From NCBI RefSeq assembly GCF_000384395.1, contig NZ_ARWE01000001.1, positions 3,384,501 through 3,448,500 on the forward strand: a stretch of DNA of 64,000 bases, written 5' to 3'. Below, one piece after another: positions 54,432 to 63,450 of this stretch; position 1 is the first letter of the stretch, and each line of letters begins with the position of its first letter. Under the pieces are notes generated by a model. It was not told the DNA's origin and searched no databases. It saw only the letters and a program-made list of their open reading frames with translations. The translations under genes and the position numbers were made by a program. The stretch comes from Geopsychrobacter electrodiphilus DSM 16401. GTDB lineage: Bacteria > Desulfobacterota > Desulfuromonadia > Desulfuromonadales > Geopsychrobacteraceae.

Positions 54432-54643
54432 TCGCAAAAAGGCTGCTTTCCAGTATTGCCACAGCTGCACAAATAGACCTTGCGCCGCTCTTTAATTTCA
54501 AATCGGATCGGCAATTCTCCGCCGCGATGGTTGCCATCACAAAAAGGGAGGTTTTTCGAGCCGCCGCAGACGCAGCGAAAATAGGTGCCCGGCTCAAGGG
54601 TGAGGGCAATCGGCATACCGGCATCAGTGTTAGGTTTGGTCAT
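54398..54643 (-). CDS. Dual CDGSH-type iron-sulfur protein
   Basis: 81 aa with two CDGSH-like modules. The first is [16 protein letters not shown] (complete 3Cys-1His set). The second is [16 protein letters not shown], in which the position of the ligand His is Cys. Each module normally holds a 2Fe-2S cluster. It begins 3 bp after the tamB stop on the same strand and overlaps the slipin gene tail to tail. The final residue set GVELPVD follows the Cys. Confidence 0.85.
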   Translation of the reverse strand: MTKPNTDAGMPIALTLEPGTYFRCVCGGSKNLPFCDGNHRGGELPIRFEIKERRKVYLCSCGNTGKQPFCDQTCGVELPVD

Positions 54644-54646
54644 GGT

Positions 54647-57600
54647 TTAGTCTCCCAAAAATTTAATTTTCGTAAACTCGATCTTGTAATAGATATCAGC
54701 ACCGCTCACCTCACCCAACTGGGATTCGATATCGACCCGTTTGCTGAGGCTGTACCGCAACTGCAGCTGGCTGGCACTGCTCACCAGAGCGCGCCCGTAA
54801 CTCAGGTAAAGCTCTGGGGTCAGGTATTTCCCGACCGTCACAACGGCACCCTCAAGCCCTCCCGCAGACCCGGCATTGACATTAATGACGTCGATCCCGG
54901 TGCGATTCTGCAGACGTTGTTGAAAGCTGGCCGAATCTCCGGCCGACAGGATCGCTCCTGCGGCCAGGCTGAGGGCACCGACATCACTCGAGCTACCCAG
55001 CGTGGGCCGACCGAGCACAATATACGACAGAATATCGGTATCATCCAGCGCCGGATCCGAGATCAGGCGGATCACCGGTTGACGCGCGGTGCCACCCACG
55101 GCGACCCCGGCGCTGACCTCGCCGATCTTCCTGGTGGCAACAACGTCGAGGGCCGGGTTATCGGCCGGTCCGCCGTTGAAATATAATCGACCGCTGCTGA
55201 TCGGCAATTTGACCCCGTAGGCGCTGTAATGCCCACTGGGGATATCGATCTGCCCGCGGGCGAGAACGCCGGACTGTTCAGCCTTGTTCAGATGAAAGTT
55301 CCCCTTGAGCCGCACATCGAGCCCGCGATCCTTGACCACCACCCGATCTCCCAGTTCGACCCCCAGATCGAGCTTCAGCTTGAAGGTCTTCGGCGCTTCG
55401 GGTTTAGGCAGCTGATCGACATACACCACGTCTTCGCTGCGGCTGACCCGCCCCGTCGGATGCCAATTGACAATCTGCAACTCCGGAACCTTCAATACAC
55501 CCCCCAGGCTTAAACCCGCGGCGTTACCGGTCAGCTTCAAGTCGGGCGAGGCAACCATTCGCAATTCGGGCAGATTCACAATCAGGACGTTATCGCCCTT
55601 GAGTTCGAGCTCAAACGCCTTCGGAGCCCAACCGGCAAACAGAACCTCCCCTGTTCCCTTCAGTTGCCCCTCTCCTGATTTGAGGGCAATCTGCTCAATC
55701 CTGAGTTTCTGGGCGCTGAACACAGCCTTTAACCCGATCTGCTCCAGAACGACTCCCAACTGACTCAAACTGAGTCGTCCGTTCAGCAGCTGCAGATCAC
55801 CAGAAAACTCCGGTTTCTGCAGGTAACCGGCGAGCCTCAGCGCCCCACCGATTTCGCCGCTGAAATCGGCAAGCTGCTCCGGAACCAGCAAGGACAGGGC
55901 GCCAAGTTTGCCGAGATGAAATTTAAATTCTCCTGCAAGCGGGGCCTGCGCCACCTGCTCCAGCGGCCAACGCGCCGGGAGCTTCAGGTTCAGGTCACCG
56001 GCGAGGCCATCGCCTTCCCCCAGGCCAAGACTGATCGTCGCGTCCAGGCCCTTCTGCTGCCAATCGAACTTCAGCTCGGTCTGATCAATGGGGATCTCAA
56101 ACCGACTCTGTCCATCATGGTAACTAAAAGCCCCCTGCTTCACGCCGCCCGTGCCCGCCAGCATAAAATGACCGTCTACATACCAGCTACCGCGAATATC
56201 GGCGGCCAACAGGCCACGAAACTCCTGACCCGGTGGCATTTTCGGATTGAGCAGACTTAAGGGAAGATCATGCAGGGCAAGTTCGAGATTCACCTGCGGC
56301 GGGAGTGCAAGTCCGACCTCAGCTGTCGACGCGGCCCGCAGCATTAATCGTCCACCAGCGCGTTCCTGTAACTCGACATTGAGTCCCAGACCCTGCTGGT
56401 CCCAGTGCCCGGCAAGCTGCACCTTCTCGAGCTGTAGCCGCTGCCCGTCAAAAATCAACCCCCCGGCATAATCAGCCTGCAGGTTCAGGGAAACCCCCTC
56501 GTTCTTTTCTTGGCTGAAGCTCCCCTCCCCGGTACTTAAGCCAGCGAGCTCAACTCCCGAAAGCCAGGGGTTCAGCGCGGCAAGATTGATCTGTTCCCAG
56601 CCCCCATGAACCCAACGGCGGCCATCCTGCCGGCTCCAGTCCCCGGCCAGGCGGAACTGCCCACCTTTGTCCCCCTTCAGTAGAATTTCAGCAAAATTAA
56701 CCTGCGCCGGGGCAACACTTAAGGCGAAAGGGTGGTCCAGTCGGAACGCTTCGGTCTCTGCTGCGCTCAATTCAAGGGCCGTAACCTGACCGCGCCAGGC
56801 ATCCTTTTGCCACTGACCTTGCGCCTGCAGGTGGGCCTGAGCGTTTCCTTGTTTCAGCGCCAGTTGCAGCTGGTGCGCACTCGGCAGACCCTGCAGTTGC
56901 AGATCAAGGCCTGCCAGCCGAGCTTCGCCCCGTTGCACATCGCTCAGCTTCAGATGCAGATCGACAGGACCCGTCGCCACCGGCTGTTCCCCTACCAGCG
57001 ATAACCCGGCAATGCGCCAACGTTGATAAGCCAGATTTTTCAGTTCCCCGTTTACTGCACCATGCGGCCAATCCGTGGTCCAGGCCAGCCATCCGGCGAG
57101 CTCTCCCTCTCCCGCCAGCGGCGGCCAGAGCGCCTTTCCATCGCGCAGATTCAGGCTGAAGGAAAGCCGTTTAGCGAGATCCCCCTCGGCCTTGAGCCGT
57201 CCCCAGGCCCCGTTCAGATCGAGCTTGTCAATTCGCAGTCGGCGACCTCCCCGCCAGTCGCCACGCAGTTCACCGCTGAAATCGCGACCCAGCAGAACCC
57301 CTTTGCTGACCTGCGCGCTCCCGCCCAGTTGCAGGCCGCTGACAGCCGAGTTTTTCAGCCAGGCATCGACCTGCAGATCGACGCGCCCTTGCGGTCCCTC
57401 GGGAATCCGGCTTAGCTGAAGGTCATGTCCCTGCAGTTTGAAGACGCTGGAAATCCCGTCACGCCAATCAAGGGCGGCCTCCCCCGCAACATCGCCGCCC
57501 AGCAGGCGTCCCTGCAGCTGGGTTAGCCCCAGATGCCCTGCATCTCCCTTCAGCTCGCCCTTCACATTCAACTGTTCCCAGCCAACCGCAGCGTTGCGCA

Positions 57601-58606
57601 GCTCAATGCGCCCGGCGTACCGGTCTTGTTGTCCGTTTAAATTCAGCTGTCCGCCGAGACTGGTCGCATGCCCCAACTCTGGCCGCAGATCGAGATCGGT
57701 CACCGCGAGATCAGCCTGCCAGCGGAACTCTGACTGCCAATCAAGCCGCAGGTCGCCACGGACCACTCCACCGGTTTTGCTGCCGCGATCAAACTGCAGG
57801 CCGTGCAGTTCGAGTCCGGCCAGATCGAGTTGCAGATCCCCGGCCAGACGATAACCAGGGGAAGATTCACCCTGGCTGGTGAAGGTCACCGGACCCCGCA
57901 ACTTTCCGGCCGGAGTGCGGGTCAAAGCAAGCCGTGCGTTGATGGTTTCAAACGGTCCCAGGGGGGCGGGCAGGATCCAACCGATCTGACCGCTCAAGAG
58001 AGAGGTGTCGGCCCGCAGTTTCAAATCCCCGGTCCAGTTCCCCCAATCGCCACCGAACTCCACCCCTGAAAGGTTCAGCTCCGCCGCGCTGCACTGGATA
58101 TTGCCAGCTAACTGCAGCAGGGTGGTCTGCCCGCCGGCATCAACAAGTTGCAATGAATCAAGCTCTACCCTGTGCAGCGCCAGTGACCAACCCCCCAGAG
58201 CCGACAACAGGGGATTGAGATCTGGGATCAAAATCGAAGCAGCTTCAAGCGGCGCGGCCGCCGGTTTTTCCGCCACACCAGCGCGATGCACCTCGAGGCG
58301 CCCGGCCTTTAATAGTTCGATCTGCACGCGCCGCTGTAACAAAGCTGACGGCTGCCAGGTAACCTGCAACTGGTCAGCGAACAGATGCCCCCCCGGCCAG
58401 GCGACCTTGACCCCCTGCAGCACAAGCCCATCCAGCAGACTGCCGTTCAGATCGGCGAGCTCAACCTTAACCGCCGTCTGGGTGCCGACCCGTTTGAACA
58501 GCCAGAGCGCTCCGGAGCGGGTGGCCAGCAGCCAACCACCGCCGGCCCCCAGACCGACGAGCAGCAGCAGGAGCAGCAGCCCTATGAGTCGACCTTTTTT
58601 CACCAT
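54647..58606 (-). CDS. tamB: Translocation and assembly module subunit TamB
   Basis: 1319 aa with one N-terminal TM helix and a long periplasmic chain of repeated amphipathic beta strands. It ends in the DUF490/TamB domain (about 970-1315: ARGQIDIPSGHYSAYGVKLPISSGRLYFNGGP, VGGTARQPVIRLISDPALDDTDILSYIVLGRP). TamB bridges inner and outer membranes and moves phospholipids or barrel proteins. It overlaps tamA by 7 bp, so coupling is clear. Confidence 0.93.
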   Translation of the reverse strand: MVKKGRLIGLLLLLLLVGLGAGGGWLLATRSGALWLFKRVGTQTAVKVELADLNGSLLDGLVLQGVKVAWPGGHLFADQLQVTWQPSALLQRRVQIELLKAGRLEVHRAGVAEKPAAAPLEAASILIPDLNPLLSALGGWSLALHRVELDSLQLVDAGGQTTLLQLAGNIQCSAAELNLSGVEFGGDWGNWTGDLKLRADTSLLSGQIGWILPAPLGPFETINARLALTRTPAGKLRGPVTFTSQGESSPGYRLAGDLQLDLAGLELHGLQFDRGSKTGGVVRGDLRLDWQSEFRWQADLAVTDLDLRPELGHATSLGGQLNLNGQQDRYAGRIELRNAAVGWEQLNVKGELKGDAGHLGLTQLQGRLLGGDVAGEAALDWRDGISSVFKLQGHDLQLSRIPEGPQGRVDLQVDAWLKNSAVSGLQLGGSAQVSKGVLLGRDFSGELRGDWRGGRRLRIDKLDLNGAWGRLKAEGDLAKRLSFSLNLRDGKALWPPLAGEGELAGWLAWTTDWPHGAVNGELKNLAYQRWRIAGLSLVGEQPVATGPVDLHLKLSDVQRGEARLAGLDLQLQGLPSAHQLQLALKQGNAQAHLQAQGQWQKDAWRGQVTALELSAAETEAFRLDHPFALSVAPAQVNFAEILLKGDKGGQFRLAGDWSRQDGRRWVHGGWEQINLAALNPWLSGVELAGLSTGEGSFSQEKNEGVSLNLQADYAGGLIFDGQRLQLEKVQLAGHWDQQGLGLNVELQERAGGRLMLRAASTAEVGLALPPQVNLELALHDLPLSLLNPKMPPGQEFRGLLAADIRGSWYVDGHFMLAGTGGVKQGAFSYHDGQSRFEIPIDQTELKFDWQQKGLDATISLGLGEGDGLAGDLNLKLPARWPLEQVAQAPLAGEFKFHLGKLGALSLLVPEQLADFSGEIGGALRLAGYLQKPEFSGDLQLLNGRLSLSQLGVVLEQIGLKAVFSAQKLRIEQIALKSGEGQLKGTGEVLFAGWAPKAFELELKGDNVLIVNLPELRMVASPDLKLTGNAAGLSLGGVLKVPELQIVNWHPTGRVSRSEDVVYVDQLPKPEAPKTFKLKLDLGVELGDRVVVKDRGLDVRLKGNFHLNKAEQSGVLARGQIDIPSGHYSAYGVKLPISSGRLYFNGGPADNPALDVVATRKIGEVSAGVAVGGTARQPVIRLISDPALDDTDILSYIVLGRPTLGSSSDVGALSLAAGAILSAGDSASFQQRLQNRTGIDVINVNAGSAGGLEGAVVTVGKYLTPELYLSYGRALVSSASQLQLRYSLSKRVDIESQLGEVSGADIYYKIEFTKIKFLGD

Positions 58607-60339
58607 CCGAAACCGATCCCGATATGCAATCTGAGTGAAAACTTCTCGCCGCCGATCGGAGTCGCCAGATCAACCTGAATCGGACCAACCGGCGTCCCAT
58701 AGCGTAGCCCGGCGCCGGCGCCGGACTTAAGGACGTAATCATCCCAGGAATTAAAGGCATTCCCCGTATCGATAAACAGAGCGACCCCCCAGTGCTGCCC
58801 CAGCTGTTTGCCCAGTTCAATACTACCGGCCAGCAGATGCTCGCCGCCGATGACCGCACCGGTTTCATCCTTAGGGCCTAACGCCTGGTAGGCATAACCC
58901 CGCACCGAACGGTCCCCGCCAGCGAAGAAGCGCAAAGAGGCAGGGATCTCTTCAAAGGGATGATCGGTAAGCGTTGTGGCGACCTGCCCTCGCAGAGTCA
59001 CCGAGGTGCGGAAGGGCAAGGGAACGAACAGATCGGCGCTCCCCAAAAGCTGCATCAGACTGATCTCCGAGAAAAAGCGCTGGTCGCTGCCCCGGACTTC
59101 TCCCTTGAGGTGATAGCCATAACCCTTGCCAGTGGTTTCGGGGAGCTGCACCTCTGTGTAGCGCAAACCCGGCATCAAAAACCCGGTGTAGACCGAATCG
59201 GCTGAGATGTCAGACTTTTCGTACTGGGCTCGGACAAAGACCGCGCCAATCCGGCTGCCACCAAACCCGTAGGTCTGCTCCGCCTCAGAAAAAATATAGC
59301 TGTTGTTGTAATTATCGAGCTGTTCGGCGCGATAACCACCCTGCAGATTGAGCCCGGTATTCAGATTGCGGTAGCCGGGAAAAGCGTAGCTGCCCGTGTA
59401 ACTCTGGGATTTTTGAGCTGCCAGCAGATCAAGATTAAAGGTATGCCCCAGCTTCCAGACGTTGGCGTCACGGTATCGCAGGGCCAGGCGCGCGCCAGTG
59501 TCGGTGCCATAGCCGATTCCCGGTCGCAGACTGTAGCGTTTTCGCGGCTCAAGTTCGATCTCGATCGGCAGCTTCACCCCTTGTCGTTCTTCCGGTAGGG
59601 GGATGACCAGGACCCTGCGAAAGCGATCCGAGTCGCGCAGGTTTTTCTGGGTACGGCCCAACAGCCGGTAAGAAAATTCATCCCCCGGTTTAAACGCCAG
59701 ATAGCGCCGTAAAAACCGTTCGGGAAACTCATCGGCACCGCTAAACTTGACCGCACCGAAACGGCTACGTTCGCCACTGGCGATCTGCAAAAAGATTCTG
59801 GCCTGATTCAGCTCGCGATCAATCTGCACTTCATGGCGAGTAAAACGGGCATCGAGGAAGCCCTGATCCTGCACATGGGCGAGCAGTTCAGCCTTCCCCG
59901 TTTCGTAAAGATCTTCACGCAGCACATCCCCGGTTTTCAGGGGAAAATCTTTCAACGCCAGATCCGGCCGCTCGGCAGTTGAGGGGACCAGCTCAATCCG
60001 ACGCTCGACCAGCCGGACAGCGGGCCCCGGATCGACATGCACTCGCAGCAAAACCTTATCCCCCTCAGGCTCCTGACGGCTGCTGACCTCCGCGTGAAAG
60101 TAGCCGAAGGGCTCAAGGATATCGTGAACCTTCTGAGGGAGTTGTTTCTGATAGCGCTCAAGCCACAGCGGGTTGAGCGGCCCCGGGTTTTTCAGGGCCG
60201 GCGGCAGCGCGATCGCTTCGAGAACCTGCAGCTGCAGCTCTTTTGGCAGACCGGTCAAGGCGATCTGGACTTCGGCGCAGACCGGAGAAACCAGCAGAAG
60301 CAGAAGGAATATGGGAAGCAGAACAAAAGTGCGTGGCAA
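58600..60339 (-). CDS. tamA: Outer-membrane assembly protein TamA (Omp85/BamA superfamily)
   Basis: 579 aa with a signal peptide (ends near PVCAEV), three POTRA-like repeats (about 25-255) and a C-terminal 16-strand barrel. It has GGDRSVRGYAYQALGP (lid-lock RGY motif) and RYGTPVGPIQVDLATPIGG, ending in GIGFGW (terminal aromatic). The start is TTG 60339, because no in-frame ATG exists before the signal peptide and AAGG lies 9 bp upstream. It forms a pair with TamB. Divergent from the Gre-like gene. Confidence 0.93.
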   Translation of the reverse strand: MPRTFVLLPIFLLLLLVSPVCAEVQIALTGLPKELQLQVLEAIALPPALKNPGPLNPLWLERYQKQLPQKVHDILEPFGYFHAEVSSRQEPEGDKVLLRVHVDPGPAVRLVERRIELVPSTAERPDLALKDFPLKTGDVLREDLYETGKAELLAHVQDQGFLDARFTRHEVQIDRELNQARIFLQIASGERSRFGAVKFSGADEFPERFLRRYLAFKPGDEFSYRLLGRTQKNLRDSDRFRRVLVIPLPEERQGVKLPIEIELEPRKRYSLRPGIGYGTDTGARLALRYRDANVWKLGHTFNLDLLAAQKSQSYTGSYAFPGYRNLNTGLNLQGGYRAEQLDNYNNSYIFSEAEQTYGFGGSRIGAVFVRAQYEKSDISADSVYTGFLMPGLRYTEVQLPETTGKGYGYHLKGEVRGSDQRFFSEISLMQLLGSADLFVPLPFRTSVTLRGQVATTLTDHPFEEIPASLRFFAGGDRSVRGYAYQALGPKDETGAVIGGEHLLAGSIELGKQLGQHWGVALFIDTGNAFNSWDDYVLKSGAGAGLRYGTPVGPIQVDLATPIGGEKFSLRLHIGIGFGW

Positions 60340-60489
60340 TAGTCAGAACCTTCGTAATAGAATACGGCCCTTAAAACGCCTGATTGTACCCGGAGCCAGG
60401 TGCCGGAATGGTCTCCTGGGCAGCGATTCCGCAGGTAAAGAATTAATATAGCCGAGAGCGTACAGCCTTTGGTAAAGATTGAGCATATC

Positions 60490-60990
60490 ATGGATAAAAT
60501 GGACAGATTAGATAAAGTCGCTCTCCGAAACCTTATTCTCGCGCAGCTCAAAGCGGACCGCGATCTGCTGCTGCAGGCGGCCAGCGCAGCGCATGCTGCG
60601 GCGACCCACGCCGAAAATATCCCTGACAGCAAATATGAAACCCTCAGTATCGAGGCATCCTATATCGCTCAGGGGCAGGCCAACCGTGCCCAGGAGATCA
60701 GCCTGGCGATGGAGAGCTTTCGACAGCTCGACCCAAAAAACTTTACGCCCCATGACCCGATCAGGCTGGGGGCTCTGGTCCTGCTCGAAGATGAGGATGG
60801 GCACCAGCGCCTGATTCTCCTCGGTCCCGCCGCCGGTGGCCTGAAGCTCAGCTTTCCGCAAGGGGAAATTATGGTCATCACCCCCGACTCGCCCCTCGGC
60901 GAAAACCTCCTCGGCAGACAGGTTGGTGACGTCGTTGAGCTCGCGGTGGCAGGGCGGCTGCGCGAATATGAAATCCTGACTATCAGCTGA
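60490..60990 (+). CDS. GreA/GreB-family elongation-factor-like protein
   Basis: 166 aa. The N-terminal half is helical (IEASYIAQGQANRAQEI) and the C-terminal half (about 85-165) is the Gre FKBP-like domain, with DPIRLGALVLLEDEDGHQRLILLGPAAGGLKL, ITPDSPLGENLLGRQVGDVVEL. The N-terminal coiled coil is not the classical GreA one with an acidic tip, so transcript-cleavage activity is uncertain. ATG 60490 (or the next ATG, 60499) is more likely than TTG 60469. rpsD follows 143 bp later. Confidence 0.8.
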   Translation: MDKMDRLDKVALRNLILAQLKADRDLLLQAASAAHAAATHAENIPDSKYETLSIEASYIAQGQANRAQEISLAMESFRQLDPKNFTPHDPIRLGALVLLEDEDGHQRLILLGPAAGGLKLSFPQGEIMVITPDSPLGENLLGRQVGDVVELAVAGRLREYEILTIS

Positions 60991-61062
60991 CCTTCACCCC
61001 TCATTCGACCTTCTCCCACCGGGAGAAGAGTTAAACAGAAAGATACTGCATTCAAATAATAG

Positions 61063-61091
61063 TTGACAATAACAGTCATATTTAATAAGAA
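61063..61091 (+). promoter_or_regulatory. Sigma-70 promoter of the S4 gene
   Basis: TTGACA (61063-61068) and TAAGAA (61086-61091) are 17 bp apart, 43 bp before the start codon. Confidence 0.75.
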
Positions 61092-61106
61092 TGAAAACCG
61101 TTTTCA
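61092..61106. promoter_or_regulatory. Fur/Zur-type 7-1-7 palindrome over the S4 promoter
   Basis: TGAAAAC-C-GTTTTCA is a perfect 7-1-7 inverted repeat directly adjoining the -10 box and covering the expected transcription start. Fur-family boxes have this architecture (TGATAAT-N-ATTATCA), and the position is that of a repressor. The binding protein, Fur or Zur, cannot be told from sequence. Confidence 0.6.
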
Positions 61107-61133
61107 AAAACCCAAGGAGAAACGGAAGAAGAT

Positions 61134-61754
61134 ATGGCTAAATTTACCGGCCCCAAAGGAAAGATCGTACGCCGCTTCGGGGTCAACATTTTCGGCAACC
61201 CCAAATACGACGAATTATTGCAGCGCCGCAATCAGGCCCCGGGCCAGCATGGGCCCAAGCCCAGACGTCACAAAAGCTCTGACTACGCCCTGCAACTGAT
61301 CGAGAAACAGAAATTGCGTTTAAGCTACGGCATGCTCGAGAAGCAGTTTCGTCGCGTATTTCACAAAGCCCAGCAGATAACCGGTGTCACCGGCGACAAT
61401 CTGCTGATCCTGCTGGAAACCCGCCTGGACAACCTTATTTTTCGCGCCGGTTTCAGCCATTCCCTGGCCCAGGCGCGTCAACTGGTCAACCACGGCCACC
61501 TGCGGGTCAACGAACGCCGGGTCGACATCGCCTCATACCAGGTAAAACCCGGAGACAGCATCAGTGTGCGCGAGAATGAGAAGACCAGCACCTTGATCGC
61601 AGGCTGCCTGAAAGAGCGCCGCAGATTCGCGGTTAACCCCTGGTTCGAGGTTGAACCTGAAACTTTGCAGATCAGGGTTAAACGTCTGCCGCTACGCGAT
61701 GAAATTCAGAGCCCGGCACTTGAAAATCTGATCGTTGAATACTACTCGAAATAA
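61134..61754 (+). CDS. rpsD: Ribosomal protein S4, cysteine-poor (zinc-independent) form
   Basis: 206 aa with full S4 layout: N-terminal domain (GPKGKIVRRFGVN, QAPGQHGPKPRRHKSSDYALQLIEKQKLRLSYGMLEKQFRR) and S4 RNA-binding domain (about 95-160: LETRLDNLIFRAGFSHSLAQARQLVNHGHLRVNERRVDIASYQ), ending YYSK. The zinc-type S4 has four Cys near residues 9-31. Here those positions are Lys, Val and others, and only one Cys occurs, at about residue 158. It lies alone, away from any alpha-operon gene. It is probably a zinc-sparing paralogue. Confidence 0.88.
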   Translation: MAKFTGPKGKIVRRFGVNIFGNPKYDELLQRRNQAPGQHGPKPRRHKSSDYALQLIEKQKLRLSYGMLEKQFRRVFHKAQQITGVTGDNLLILLETRLDNLIFRAGFSHSLAQARQLVNHGHLRVNERRVDIASYQVKPGDSISVRENEKTSTLIAGCLKERRRFAVNPWFEVEPETLQIRVKRLPLRDEIQSPALENLIVEYYSK

Positions 61755-61757
61755 CCT

Positions 61758-61922
61758 AGAAATCTGTCGGACTATGCAGGTTGAAACGAAAATTCGGATC
61801 TTTAAGATCAGATTTTGGCTCGTTTCCAAGCTCATAGCCATAGCTATGGGGCAAAGAGAAGCTGAAATCTGGACCAAACAGTCGAATTTGCAGCCAGCTC
61901 ATGGATAGTCTGACAGACTCTT
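61758..61922. repeat. Structured intergenic repeat element, copy 2
   Basis: Closely related to the element at 41842-42004 over the whole length, including the shared centre CATAGCCATAGCTATGGGGC. Ends are imperfect inverted repeats (AATCTGTCGGACTAT and its counterpart at 61906-61920, about 13 of 15). The ends differ from copy 1 but pair with each other, i.e. they have changed together. It lies between the S4 and VUT genes. Confidence 0.75.
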
Positions 61923-61953
61923 GGTTTAGAGGGTCTCCAGGAAAGCTTAAAAC

Positions 61954-62448
61954 ATGAGTGCTGCGTTTTATCTCGGTTCAATTATTCTGGCCAATATTCT
62001 GGTCCACACCCTCGGCATTGTGACTGTGCTCGGGGTAACCTTTCCGGCGGGGGCGGTGGCGGTCGGGCTGACCTTTTCGGCGCGCGACTTTGTACAGGAC
62101 CGCTATGGCAAGTTCGGCTGCTGGGGCTGGATGCTGGTCGCGTCGGGGATCACCTTCGCCTTCAATCAACAGCTGGCGCTGGCCTCAGTCTGCGCCTTCG
62201 GGGTCGCCGAAACCAGTGACTGGCTGATCTACAGCGGCACCAGGGGGAGCTTCGAAAAGCGCATGATCCTGAGCAATCTGATCTCGACGCCCCTCGATTC
62301 GCTGGTGTTTGTTTTGTTGGCCTTCGGTCCACTCTGGCCGGCAATCTGGGGACAGGCGCTGATCAAAATGCTCAGCAGCCTGCTGGTTCTGCCGCTGTTT
62401 AAAAATGGTAAGATCCGCACCCTGCACCTCAGTGTTCAACGCGGCTGA
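61954..62448 (+). CDS. VUT/YhhQ-family membrane transporter
   Basis: 164 aa with five or six TM helices. It matches the VUT family, seen in FPAGAVAVGLTFSARDFVQDRYG, ASVCAFGVAETSDWLIY and LDSLVFVLLAFG. Members such as YhhQ take up queuosine precursors, and others may carry vitamins. The protein is shorter than YhhQ (about 220 aa). AGGAAAG precedes ATG 61954. Convergent with murB. Confidence 0.83.
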   Translation: MSAAFYLGSIILANILVHTLGIVTVLGVTFPAGAVAVGLTFSARDFVQDRYGKFGCWGWMLVASGITFAFNQQLALASVCAFGVAETSDWLIYSGTRGSFEKRMILSNLISTPLDSLVFVLLAFGPLWPAIWGQALIKMLSSLLVLPLFKNGKIRTLHLSVQRG

Positions 62449-62460
62449 ACACTAAGCCCT

Positions 62461-63426
62461 TTATTTTTGAGCCTGATCAGCCGGCATCACCACCCCCTGC
62501 GGACTGACATAACGCACCTCACAGTGCAGGTCAAAACCAATCTGATCCAAAACGATTCTGCGGATATGGGCGATCAGGGCGAGGACATCGGCGGAACTGG
62601 CGCCGCCGGTGTTGAGGATAAAGTTAGCGTGCTGCTGTGAGACTTCGGCTGCGCCGCAGCGCAGGCCTTTGAGACCTGCGGCTTCAATGATTTGACCGGG
62701 CGGGCCAACGCTTGTGTGCATCTTGCTGGTACTTAAGAAGACCGAACCGCAGTTGGGGGTTTTACGCGGAAACTTTCTCCGCCGCTCGCGCAGATCACAG
62801 ACCATCTCACGCCGGATGGTTGCCAGCTCACCCGCGGCACATTCCAGCTCGGCCTTGACCACCACCACTGCCTCTCCTTGCAGGACACTGCTGCGATAAG
62901 CAAAATCGCATTCTGCCTGTGACCGGATCTGCAACCTTCCAGTAGAATCGACCAGCCAGACCCGGCGGATATTTTCACCGATTCCCTTGCGCTGACTGCC
63001 GCCGTTCATCAATACCAGCCCCCCCAGCGTACCGGGAATCCCGATACAATGTTCCAGTCCGGCCAGACCGGCGCGCATTGCCAGTCGCGCCAGTTGCGGC
63101 ACCCAGGCTCCTGCTTCGGCGCTGATAATATTTCCGTCGATATGAATTCGGGAGAAAGCTGAACCGAGCTTGAGGGCAACCCCGCGCAGACCGGCATCAT
63201 CAAACAGCAGATTGGTCCCCTGCCCGATGACCACCAGCGGAATCTGATGCTTATGCGTGTAACTGATCAGGGTGATAATCTGGGCAATACTGACAGGTTC
63301 GACCAGCAGATCGGCCGGGCCCCCGATTCGCCAGCTGCAGTGGTCTGCCAGGGACTCATCATGATACGTCTGCCCTATATCCTGTGTCGCCAATGCCAGC
63401 AGCATATTTTTTAATGAACCAGGCAA
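62461..63426 (-). CDS. murB: UDP-N-acetylenolpyruvoylglucosamine reductase MurB
   Basis: 321 aa of the MurB family. FAD-binding features are SWRIGGPADLLVEP, IGQGTNLLFDDAGLRGV and GIPGTLGGLVLMNGG. The catalytic Ser is in PNCGSVFLSTSK and Glu in HCEVRYV. It completes UDP-MurNAc in wall synthesis. It stands apart from a mur/fts cluster. The start is TTG 63426 with GGAG 6 bp upstream; ATG 63405 has no ribosome site. Confidence 0.92.
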   Translation of the reverse strand: MPGSLKNMLLALATQDIGQTYHDESLADHCSWRIGGPADLLVEPVSIAQIITLISYTHKHQIPLVVIGQGTNLLFDDAGLRGVALKLGSAFSRIHIDGNIISAEAGAWVPQLARLAMRAGLAGLEHCIGIPGTLGGLVLMNGGSQRKGIGENIRRVWLVDSTGRLQIRSQAECDFAYRSSVLQGEAVVVVKAELECAAGELATIRREMVCDLRERRRKFPRKTPNCGSVFLSTSKMHTSVGPPGQIIEAAGLKGLRCGAAEVSQQHANFILNTGGASSADVLALIAHIRRIVLDQIGFDLHCEVRYVSPQGVVMPADQAQK

Positions 63427-63450
63427 AAACGCTCCGGCAAAAGTTGACTC

